Virus record (IMG/VR): IMGVR_UViG_3300033141_001736
Span: 1 to 54,256 of that record
Length of the DNA: 54,256 nt
Strand: one strand, 5' to 3'
Source of the DNA: a virus
Position 1 is the first letter of the stretch; each line of letters opens with the position of its first letter. Position numbers and translations under genes: made by a program. The notes below the pieces were generated by a model. It worked only from the letters and a program-made list of their open reading frames with translations. It was not told the DNA's origin and ran no database searches. This document shows positions 39,445 to 47,389 of the stretch, piece after piece.

Positions 39445-40268
39445 ATGATGCCTTATTCGGACATGCAAAAGCCATCGGTTTCTCGGGTGAGAATGCGGGC
39501 CGCAGCCCAACCTACTTCGAGTGGCTGCGGGAAGACCGTGAGCATCAAGACATGAAGGTCTTTACAGACGCTTCGCTGAAGCGTGCGGCAGAAGACCCAA
39601 CGCCGCGCAAGGTTGCTTTGATACTAGAGCCTTACTGCCTGCATCCTGAGCCCTATGAAACGGCAGCGGCCATGATTGAACACTTTGACGCTATCTTCAC
39701 GCACCACACGGCTTGGGCGAACAGAGGCAAGCCGTGGCGCTGGTATCCCTTTGGCGGCTCATGGATAAAGGATTGGCCCCAGAGCGTCCCCAAGACGCGT
39801 AAGGTGAGCATACTTGTTTCGAAGAAGCGGGCCACAGACGGCCACCGGCTCCGCCACAAAGTAGCAACGACCTTCAATCATATCTTGGATGTCTACGGCG
39901 AGCCTTATACGCAATGGCTAAGTAACAAGCGGCAGGCGCTGGAGCCTTATGCGTTCTCGGTTGTGATAGAGAATTGTGCCGCTGAAGGTTTCTTTACTGA
40001 GAAGTTACTTGACTGTTTCGCTCTGAGGACGGTTCCTATCTACTGGGGCGCGCCGGACATTCACCGCTACTTCGACCCTGATGGCATCATCACTTTCCAT
40101 TCGATCTATGATTTGGCGAGTATCCTTTCGCGTCTAACGCCTGACGAGTATACAAAAAGGCTCTCTGCAATCGAAAGCAATGCGCATCGGGCTATTATCT
40201 ATCGGACGCCGGAAGACTGGCTATATGAGCGTTATCCCGAATTCTTCGCCACCGGAGGGCTTAGATGA
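39429..40268 (+). CDS. GT10 (fucosyltransferase)-like glycosyltransferase
   Basis: 279 residues from GTG 39429 (AGAGGAG upstream). C-terminal signature YAFSVVIENCAAEGFFTEKLLDCFALRTVPIYWGAPDI, with the FTEKL and PIYWGAP elements of alpha-1,3-fucosyltransferases. Substrate likely GDP-fucose or a related deoxyhexose. Overlaps the next gene by 4 nt. Confidence 0.75.
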   Translation: MVIPIDDALFGHAKAIGFSGENAGRSPTYFEWLREDREHQDMKVFTDASLKRAAEDPTPRKVALILEPYCLHPEPYETAAAMIEHFDAIFTHHTAWANRGKPWRWYPFGGSWIKDWPQSVPKTRKVSILVSKKRATDGHRLRHKVATTFNHILDVYGEPYTQWLSNKRQALEPYAFSVVIENCAAEGFFTEKLLDCFALRTVPIYWGAPDIHRYFDPDGIITFHSIYDLASILSRLTPDEYTKRLSAIESNAHRAIIYRTPEDWLYERYPEFFATGGLR

Positions 40269-43222
40269 AGGTCTACATGCTGCCTCGGTTGGCTGACATG
40301 GGCCGCGAGGAGAGCGGCATCAAGCGAGTTATCGAAGCGTACCTTCAGTATCTTCCGGCTCACGGCTTTGAGTTCGTAGATAGGCCAGAAGATGCGGAGT
40401 TGCGGGTTTCTCATGCGGGAGCGGGCATCGGGGTTGAAGTAGTTCATTGCCACGGCCTTTATTGGACCGCTGACTATCCGGCGTCAAACTGGGAATGGGC
40501 GGTGAACAGAGATGTGATTGAGGCCTGCCGCCGCGCCAAAGCCATCACCGTCCCTAGCGATTGGGTCGCTGAAACTTTCCGGCGGGATATGCGGCTTGCT
40601 CCGTACATAGTGCCGCACGGTATCGAATGGCGAAAGTATGAGCCTCGAAAGGAGCGGGCGGGCCACGTTCTCTGGAACAAGAACCGCATCGGCGATGTAT
40701 GCGACCCTGCGCCTCTCATCTATCTTGCGGCTCAGTTTGAAAATGTCGACTTCATCACTACATTTGCGAAAGGGCCTGTAACGCCCAATGTCCGAGTGAC
40801 GGGCCTTCAGCCTCATGGCTTGATGATGGAGACGCTTGCGAATGCGGGCGTGTATCTCGCGACCACCAAGGAGACGTTCGGCATTGGCATCCTCGAGGCA
40901 ATGGCTCTCGGTGTACCCGTCTTGGGTTTCAATCACGGCGGCGTGGTCGAGATGGTTGAGCATCTCGAAACCGGCTACCTCGCCCAACCCGGAGACTATC
41001 AGGACTTGGCGGAGGGACTGAGGTACTGTCTCGAAGAAGGCCCGCGGCTAGGCGCAAATGGGCGCGAAGCAGTAAAGCAATTCACCTGGGAGAAGGTTGC
41101 AAAGAAGGTCGCGGCCATCTACCGCCTCGCTGCTAAAGAAGAAGAGCCGACGGCGGCCATCATCATCCCCTGCTACAACTACGAGAAAATCGTGGGCCGG
41201 GCAATCGAGAGCGCCCGCGCTCAAACCTATCCTCTGCTCACAAAGATAATCGTCATTGACGACGGCTCGGATAATCCGGAAGCCGTGAAACGGGCAGTCA
41301 AAGAGGCCGCACAAGGCGACGCGCGCGTGATGCTTGTCCGCCAAGAAAACAGCGGCGTAGCCATTGCGCGTAACACAGGCATCGCAGCCGCGGGCACAAA
41401 GTACGTTGCGTGTTTGGACGCTGACGATGCCATCGGGCCGCGTTTCATGGAGGTTTGCATTGAGGCTCTTGAAGCAGACCGCTCTCTCGGCATCGCCTAC
41501 ACGGGCCTGCGCTGGATAAAGCCAGACGGCACGACGGGCATCTCCCGCTGGCCCGCTGACTGGGACTACGACCAGCAACTTCGGCGGCGCAATCAGGTGC
41601 CTACCTGCTGCGTGTTTCGAAGAGAGATGTGGGAGCGACTAGGCGGATACAAAGCCCGATATGCTCCGAAAGGTGCTGGTTCAGAGGACGCCGAGTTTTG
41701 GACACGCGCTGGAGCGTATGGGTGGGCAGCGAAAAAGGTTACTGCGGAGCCGCTGTTTGTCTATTCATGGCTCAGCGGCAGGGTGTCGGGCAATGAGGAG
41801 TACCGTGAGGTTGACTGGCTGGCATGGCATCCGTGGGTCAAGGACCAGCAGCATCCTTTCGCAAGTTACGCAACGCCACGCCAGCAGAGCCATCCAGTTC
41901 GCGAATATGATGAGCCGCTTATCTCTGTCATCATCCCTGTTTCCGCGGCCCATGTCAAAACGCTGGCAGATAGCCTTGATAGCCTGGAAGCGCAGACATT
42001 CAGGCGGTGGGAAGCGGTCGTAGTCGATGATAGCGGCGAAAACATAGTCGATAGGTATAAAGTATCCTATCCCTACGTAAGATGGGTTAGAACCGAGGAA
42101 AAGGCGGGTGCAGGGAAGGCTAGGAACCTGGGGGTTGATAATGCCCGTGCCAATCTAATCGTGTTCCTCGATGCAGACGACTGGCTCTATCCCGAGGCGC
42201 TCGAAGTCATGCTGGAAGCCTTCAATGATGAGCCTGCCATCATATACACAGACTACGTTGGCAAGGCGAAGATTGATAATCCCGACGATTTGGCCGATGA
42301 CCTCAAAGAGCGCATCTACTACCATGATGAAAGGACGGGCGATGCCGTTATCGGGTTCCGCTCAGCCGATTATGACCCGCGCGTGTGCCAGCACCAGCCG
42401 CCCGAACACGGCCAGCCTTTGATTTGGGCGCTGGTAACTTGTCTCTATCCGAAGGCATGGCACTATGAAATCGGCGGCTTCGATGAGAGCATGGATTCTT
42501 GGGAGGACGTTGACTACCATTGGCGGCTTGCTAAGGCGGGCAAGTGTTATGTGCGCGTTCCCCAAGAGCTCGCGGTTGTCCGCTTCTACACAGGCACCCG
42601 GCGAGACCTGGGTGTACAAAAGCATCGGAGGCTTATATCATACCTGCGAAAGAAATACGAGGAGATTGAAGTTATGGGATGCGGGTGCGGTGCGCGCAAA
42701 ACATACAACCCGCGCAGGCCAGCGTTGCCGCGCGCGGTGCCGACGAATACTACTAAGGAGGCTTCAATGCAAGACGGCGAGTTCGTCCTGGCAAAGTACT
42801 TACATCCGAACCGAGGCAAGCATCGAGTTATTGGCGGCAATACGAAGATAGACTACGGCCGGAGGGCTGGCGGCGAGACGTTTTTGGTGCATGTAAACGA
42901 TGTCCAAGGCCAGCCGCACTTGTTCCAGAGGATTGAGCAGCCCCAACCCGCGCCCAAACCTATCACTCCGGCTGCCCCGCCAAAGGTGGAGGCGGAAGTC
43001 TATGAGCCAGAGCCGATTGAAATCTCAACCGAATTGGAGATTGAACTGCTCCCCGGCGTGACACCCAAGATTGCGGAAGCACTCCGCGAGGCGGGCTTTG
43101 ATAATGCCGAGGCGATAATCAGCGCCGGTGAGGGAGGGCTGCAAGAGGTCAAGGGCATTGGCCCGACAAAGGCCAAGCAAATCTACGAGGCCGTGTCATT
43201 GCTTGCGAGGTCGGTTTCGTGA
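40265..43222 (+). CDS. three-module glycosyltransferase fused to a small phage protein with HhH motif
   Basis: 985 residues. About 1-290 is GT4-like (TKETFGIGILEAMALGVPVLGF). About 294-530 is GT2 (AAIIIPCYNYEKIVGRAI, IDDGSD, DADDA). About 551-800 is a second GT2 (ISVIIPVS, VVDDSG, DADDW, EDVDYHWR). From M804 (MGCGCGARK) the sequence changes to a small phage protein, MQDGEFVLAKYLHPNRGKHRVIGG at 835, ending in a helix-hairpin-helix (LPGVTPKIAEALREAGF...EVKGIGPTKAKQI). In-frame ATGs at 42674 and 42767 carry good SDs (AAGGAGG for the latter), so the tail may also be made separately. Confidence 0.75.
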   Translation: MKVYMLPRLADMGREESGIKRVIEAYLQYLPAHGFEFVDRPEDAELRVSHAGAGIGVEVVHCHGLYWTADYPASNWEWAVNRDVIEACRRAKAITVPSDWVAETFRRDMRLAPYIVPHGIEWRKYEPRKERAGHVLWNKNRIGDVCDPAPLIYLAAQFENVDFITTFAKGPVTPNVRVTGLQPHGLMMETLANAGVYLATTKETFGIGILEAMALGVPVLGFNHGGVVEMVEHLETGYLAQPGDYQDLAEGLRYCLEEGPRLGANGREAVKQFTWEKVAKKVAAIYRLAAKEEEPTAAIIIPCYNYEKIVGRAIESARAQTYPLLTKIIVIDDGSDNPEAVKRAVKEAAQGDARVMLVRQENSGVAIARNTGIAAAGTKYVACLDADDAIGPRFMEVCIEALEADRSLGIAYTGLRWIKPDGTTGISRWPADWDYDQQLRRRNQVPTCCVFRREMWERLGGYKARYAPKGAGSEDAEFWTRAGAYGWAAKKVTAEPLFVYSWLSGRVSGNEEYREVDWLAWHPWVKDQQHPFASYATPRQQSHPVREYDEPLISVIIPVSAAHVKTLADSLDSLEAQTFRRWEAVVVDDSGENIVDRYKVSYPYVRWVRTEEKAGAGKARNLGVDNARANLIVFLDADDWLYPEALEVMLEAFNDEPAIIYTDYVGKAKIDNPDDLADDLKERIYYHDERTGDAVIGFRSADYDPRVCQHQPPEHGQPLIWALVTCLYPKAWHYEIGGFDESMDSWEDVDYHWRLAKAGKCYVRVPQELAVVRFYTGTRRDLGVQKHRRLISYLRKKYEEIEVMGCGCGARKTYNPRRPALPRAVPTNTTKEASMQDGEFVLAKYLHPNRGKHRVIGGNTKIDYGRRAGGETFLVHVNDVQGQPHLFQRIEQPQPAPKPITPAAPPKVEAEVYEPEPIEISTELEIELLPGVTPKIAEALREAGFDNAEAIISAGEGGLQEVKGIGPTKAKQIYEAVSLLARSVS

Positions 43223-43223
43223 T

Positions 43224-43538
43224 ATGGTAGGGGCGACTGATTTCCTGATACTGGGGCTAGCAGTTTGGCGGCTCTCATCGCTGCTGGTCGTAGAGGAGGG
43301 GCCGTGGCGAATTCTGCAAAGGTTCAGGTCTTGGTTCCGCCGCATGTCGCCAGAACCCTTAGACAAATCAAGCGAGACAGAGCTTGGAAAGCTGTTCTCT
43401 TGCGTTTGGTGCATGTCGATATGGGTGGGTTCATTTACTGCCCTTGGCTACTATTTCTTCCCGTGCCTTATCCGCTGGATTGCGTTGCCTTTTTCGCTGA
43501 GCGCGATGGCGGCCATCGTGGACCGAATTCTGGAGTAG
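43224..43538 (+). CDS. DUF1360-like membrane protein
   Basis: 104 residues from ATG 43224, just after the previous stop. FLILGLAVWRLSSLLVVEEGPW, then CVWCMSIWVGSF and a hydrophobic C-terminus (two or three membrane helices) match DUF1360. Common in tailed phages near connector genes; function unknown. Confidence 0.7.
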   Translation: MVGATDFLILGLAVWRLSSLLVVEEGPWRILQRFRSWFRRMSPEPLDKSSETELGKLFSCVWCMSIWVGSFTALGYYFFPCLIRWIALPFSLSAMAAIVDRILE

Positions 43539-43541
43539 GAG

Positions 43542-44786
43542 ATGTCGATAGCGAAAACTCCGACACTATTAGCCTTGGATAGATGGGCTGAAATCCTCGG
43601 CATCAATCCCGCTCACTTCAACGAGGGCGTTGGCACAAACATCATGCCTCAACTGGGCGGCGGCTGCCAGGACATCTACTGGCAGTACCCTTGGCAGGCC
43701 GGAGGGAGAGTTTCGCGCGAAGAAATTGCCCAGGCGATTGCCCGCGCGGAGGAGGACATAGCACTCTACCTCGGCTACTGGCCCGCGCCCAAATGGACCA
43801 AGAATGAACTTGTCCATATGGAGCATCCTTACCGCCGTGAATACTTCGGCACGGGCCTGAACATCAAAGGGCAACACAAAGCCGTCCGCACGAAATGGGG
43901 CCGCTTTATCGCGGGCGGGGAGCGAGGCGTCTCAGCGGTCGACACGGGTGTGGCGGTTGTGTATAGCGACGATGATGGCGACGGCTACGATGAAACCGCA
44001 ACCGTCTCTTGCGCCACAACCCTCACGGACGCATGTGAAATCAAGGTGTATTTCAAAGGGCACTCAGAGCAGGAATGGGAGATAAGGCCCGCGCGGACAA
44101 AGCAAATCTCAGGTGGCACATTCACGGCAACTTTCTGGTCGTGGCAACTGATTGACCCTAAACGCTGGTTCGAACTGCCGACCAGCAGGCAAGCAGGCGC
44201 AGAGGATTTGGAAGCCGCCATCTATGTTTCCGAGGTGGATGTCTATCGAGAGTACAATGACTACTCCAAGCCGGGCGTTGTGTTCTACTGGGAAGACAGG
44301 CCAGGAGGCTGCGGCTCTTGCCCGGCCTGTGAACATGAAGCACAAGAAGGATGCCTGCATGTGCGCGACCGCGACCAGGGTATCGCGGTGCCTATGGCCG
44401 CTTCCTTTGACGGCACGGACTGGGTGGAACAGACGCTCCAGGTTTGCCGAGACCCTGACATCCTGCGGGTTTCTTACTATCACGGAGAGGTGAGCGACCG
44501 CTACTTGCAAGGCTTGGATTGCGACCCATTGAGTGACTGGTGGGCCGAAACTATCGCGTGGTTGGCGACCGCTCGCTTGCCACGGCCTCTGTGTTCGTGC
44601 AACAATGTGACGTTGCTTGCACGGAACCTAATGCAAGATTTGGCCCAGACAGAACCCGACGGGCCTAGCTACACTCTTTCGGAGGATGTGCTTGAAAATC
44701 CGTTCGGCTCACGTCGTGGCGAGGTCATTGCATGGCGGCGGGTTTCTAAACTCAGGGGCAAACGGGTAAGGACGGCGGTAATTTGA
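43542..44786 (+). CDS. head-tail connector / adaptor-like protein
   Basis: 414 residues from ATG 43542. Large for a connector. It includes a calcium-loop-like DDDGDGYDET, a Cys-rich insert GCGSCPACEHEAQEGC and a late CSCNN cluster. Its position between the capsid/sugar island and the tail tube fits a neck protein. No firm family assignment. Confidence 0.5.
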   Translation: MSIAKTPTLLALDRWAEILGINPAHFNEGVGTNIMPQLGGGCQDIYWQYPWQAGGRVSREEIAQAIARAEEDIALYLGYWPAPKWTKNELVHMEHPYRREYFGTGLNIKGQHKAVRTKWGRFIAGGERGVSAVDTGVAVVYSDDDGDGYDETATVSCATTLTDACEIKVYFKGHSEQEWEIRPARTKQISGGTFTATFWSWQLIDPKRWFELPTSRQAGAEDLEAAIYVSEVDVYREYNDYSKPGVVFYWEDRPGGCGSCPACEHEAQEGCLHVRDRDQGIAVPMAASFDGTDWVEQTLQVCRDPDILRVSYYHGEVSDRYLQGLDCDPLSDWWAETIAWLATARLPRPLCSCNNVTLLARNLMQDLAQTEPDGPSYTLSEDVLENPFGSRRGEVIAWRRVSKLRGKRVRTAVI

Positions 44787-45082
44787 AAAAGGTTGTAATC
44801 GAGGATGCGCACGGATATAAGCATGCCTTTCTCCTTCGAGACACCGACCCCGTTTCGATGGCCGAACAAGGCATTCCGCTTGAACCGCCGGATGTCAATC
44901 TCATCCCTTGGGAGGAGGTGAAGCGAGACTTACACAACGCTTTGGTAGAGTACGGATTGTTCACTTGGCAGGACGTTCAGCGCGGCCAAAACCGCATCAC
45001 AACTATCACTCGCTCGCTTATCAAGCGGCATTTGGTCCTGCTATACAGGCTAGACGAACAGGAGGTAAAGCAGAATGGGTGA
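44783..45082 (+). CDS. hypothetical neck protein
   Basis: 99 residues from TTG 44783, overlapping the previous stop as TTGA. EVKRDLHNALVEYGLFTWQDVQRGQNRITTITRSLIKRHLVLLYRL is helical and resembles small head-tail or tail-terminator proteins by position. Assignment tentative. Confidence 0.5.
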   Translation: MKKVVIEDAHGYKHAFLLRDTDPVSMAEQGIPLEPPDVNLIPWEEVKRDLHNALVEYGLFTWQDVQRGQNRITTITRSLIKRHLVLLYRLDEQEVKQNG

Positions 45083-46568
45083 CCCACTTGCTACTGGGTA
45101 TACGCGCGTCTTTCTGATTGAAGGCCGCGCGCGGGCTGACCGTGAACCCAGTTACGAGTCCTCGCTGAAGATGGCGGGTATTGACTACTCGCGCGGAGAC
45201 ATCGAGGACATCAAAGTACCAGACCCGCAGACATACGACCGCTTCAAGACCGTCGGCAAACTGCGCGGCGAAGAGGAGCGGCCATCAACAAGCCTAAGCG
45301 GGCGGTACTGTGTGGACGTAAGAAGCGAACTGCTTCGCCTAGCCAGAATTGGCTGCGCCGTGGATGTGCAGTTGCACATGGGCACTTGCAGCATCCCGAG
45401 TATCTTCAATGAGTTCCAGAAGGCGGTCGTGCTGGAGGATGTGTACCTTGCCAGCTACTCCACCGATGAACTGGGCGCTTTGGGGCCTGATGAGAGGGCC
45501 GTGGTCAATGAAACCGTGGAAATCTCGGCGGCGAAAATCTACGAAGTCCTGCCCGTAGTAGTCTCCGAGGTCGGCGCGGATGTAGTGACCAATGAAGTCC
45601 TCGACATCATCATCGCGGACCAAGTGAGTTGTGGCGAGTGCGAGAGTTACTCGGATGGCTGCCAGAAAATCTTTGCCATCACGAAAGCCGCGGGCGGCTC
45701 GCCTTCAACGCCTGCCGATGTGGTGTTCTCGCTTGATGGAGGGGCGACGTGGCACGCTCATGACATCGATAGCATGAATGCCACAGATGACCCTTCGGCA
45801 ATTGCCAAGGTCCAGAGTTACATCGTCGTTGTCTCGCAAGATAGCGGCTCGCTGCACTATGCCCTGTTCTCAGAGTTCGACGGCGCGACTGACCCCGACT
45901 TCACCGAAGTCAGCACGGGCTTCAATGCTTCTGGCGCTCCGAATGATATTTGGAGCATCGGCAATATGGCATTCATCGTTGGCGAGGGTGGCTACATCTA
46001 CAAGGTCACGGACCCGTCCGCGGGTGTGACCGAGTTGGATAGTTCCGCTGCCGGAGGCGATGGGCTGAACGCGGTCCATGCGCTCGATGACGAGAAAGCA
46101 GTTGCGGTCGGAGATAACGGTGCGGTTGTCTACACCCGCAACGGCACGCTTTGGACTGCCGCTTCCCGCCCCGTGGGTTATGGCGTAAACCTGACCTGCG
46201 TTTGGATGCGGGGCGAGGATGAGTGGTGGGTCGGGACGGATGACGGCCGGGTGTTCTACACGCTTGATGCTGGAACCTCTTGGACCGAAAAGTCCCTGCC
46301 GGGCAATCTGGCTGCTATCTATGACATCTGCTTCCCGTTTGAGAGTGTTGGCTGGATTGCTGGCGCTACTTCGGCACCTGCGGGCCGCATCTTGCGGTCT
46401 TACGATGGCGGTTACTCCTGGCTGGTCATCCCAGAGGGCACAAGCGTTATCCCCGCCAATGATGCCGTCAACGCAATCGCAGGCTGTACCGAAGACGCTA
46501 ACATCCTGGCCGCTGGCGGGCTTGCCGACGATGGCTCCGATGGCATCCTGCTGATTGCCCAACCTTAG
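45075..46568 (+). CDS. major tail (tube) protein with C-terminal beta-propeller
   Basis: 497 residues. The first 200 residues (GYTRVFLIEGRARADREPSYESSLKMAGIDYSRGD) fit a tail-tube subunit. Residues about 210-497 carry propeller repeats (VFSLDGGATWHAHD, IWSIGNMAFIVGEGGYIYKV, AVAVGDNGAVVYTRNG, WWVGTDDGRVFYTLDAGTSWTEKS, WIAGATSAPAGRILRSYDGGYSW) of the Ycf48/sialidase kind. The propeller would decorate the tail shaft and could bind glycans. Confidence 0.65.
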   Translation: MGDPLATGYTRVFLIEGRARADREPSYESSLKMAGIDYSRGDIEDIKVPDPQTYDRFKTVGKLRGEEERPSTSLSGRYCVDVRSELLRLARIGCAVDVQLHMGTCSIPSIFNEFQKAVVLEDVYLASYSTDELGALGPDERAVVNETVEISAAKIYEVLPVVVSEVGADVVTNEVLDIIIADQVSCGECESYSDGCQKIFAITKAAGGSPSTPADVVFSLDGGATWHAHDIDSMNATDDPSAIAKVQSYIVVVSQDSGSLHYALFSEFDGATDPDFTEVSTGFNASGAPNDIWSIGNMAFIVGEGGYIYKVTDPSAGVTELDSSAAGGDGLNAVHALDDEKAVAVGDNGAVVYTRNGTLWTAASRPVGYGVNLTCVWMRGEDEWWVGTDDGRVFYTLDAGTSWTEKSLPGNLAAIYDICFPFESVGWIAGATSAPAGRILRSYDGGYSWLVIPEGTSVIPANDAVNAIAGCTEDANILAAGGLADDGSDGILLIAQP

Positions 46569-46599
46569 CAGAAGATGAGCCTTCGGACTGGAGGAAAGA

Positions 46600-47136
46600 A
46601 TGGCTAACGAGGAGATAAAAGCTGCTGTCAAAGTAGCGGAAAGCAGGCAACGTGCGGGCGATGATGTTGTGACCTTGAGTACGGGCTATCGCGCGCGCAT
46701 CCGCCCAGTATCGGTTTCGTTGATTGATGAGGTGCAGGCTTCCTTCAAGGAACCCGAAGTGCCCATCTGGCACAATCCCGACAAGGACCGGGATGAACCT
46801 AATCCCAACGACCCCGAATACGTCAAGGCGCTGGCCGAGGTGGAGCGCAAGCGAGGGCGGGCAGTCATTGATACCTTGTTGCTCATGGGTATCCAATTGA
46901 TTGACGGCTTGCCCGAGGATGATGGCTGGCTCGAAGAATTGCGTATGCTTGAAAAGCAGGGCTATCTCGACCTGAGCGGTATTGACTTTGATAATCCCCG
47001 AGAGAAGGAACTGCTATTCAAGAGGTACGTTGCCTGCTCCGCCGAAGACATCGCGCTCGTCGTGGATGTGAGCGGCGTCTCAGAGGAGGACATCGGCCGT
47101 TCGATGCGCTCCTTTCGAGGTGAAGAGACAGGGTGA
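46600..47136 (+). CDS. tail assembly chaperone-like protein
   Basis: 178 residues from ATG 46600 (GGAGGAAAGA). Starts with beta strands (VVTLSTGYRARIRPVSVSLIDEVQ), then an acidic helical region. Directly before the tape measure with an overlapping partner frame, the classical place of the tail-assembly chaperone. Confidence 0.6.
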   Translation: MANEEIKAAVKVAESRQRAGDDVVTLSTGYRARIRPVSVSLIDEVQASFKEPEVPIWHNPDKDRDEPNPNDPEYVKALAEVERKRGRAVIDTLLLMGIQLIDGLPEDDGWLEELRMLEKQGYLDLSGIDFDNPREKELLFKRYVACSAEDIALVVDVSGVSEEDIGRSMRSFRGEETG

Positions 47137-47389
47137 ATGGATATGGGAGGTTCCACTCCCAGATGCCATTGACCCAAAGATAACCTACTCTCAAACCTTC
47201 GAGTTTTGGGCCGCGGCCACGAATGCTAATCTCGACCTGTGGCGGTGGGAGCAGGGTCTATATCCCCGTTGGTTCATGGCTAAGGTTGTCGCGTTTTACC
47301 GCCTCAGCAATCTAGTCGAGGCGCATAAATCGCAGGCTGTTGTCGCGAAGCAGAAGCGCGAAGCGAAGAAGCGCGGGAGGCGAAGGTAG
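47120..47389 (+). CDS. second tail assembly chaperone frame
   Basis: 89 residues from GTG 47120, 17-nt overlap with the previous gene in the +1 frame. Trp-rich (EFWAAATNANLDLWRWEQGLYPRWFMAKVVAFYRL) with a basic tail. Matches the T extension of G/GT pairs. I see no convincing slippery site, so it may start on its own GTG. Confidence 0.55.
   Translation: MKRQGEWIWEVPLPDAIDPKITYSQTFEFWAAATNANLDLWRWEQGLYPRWFMAKVVAFYRLSNLVEAHKSQAVVAKQKREAKKRGRRR

Noticed and set aside
47100-47140. Programmed frameshift between the two tail-assembly frames
   Set aside because: The frames overlap in the expected place, but I see no heptamer slippery sequence or downstream structure strong enough to claim it. A GTG start is available.
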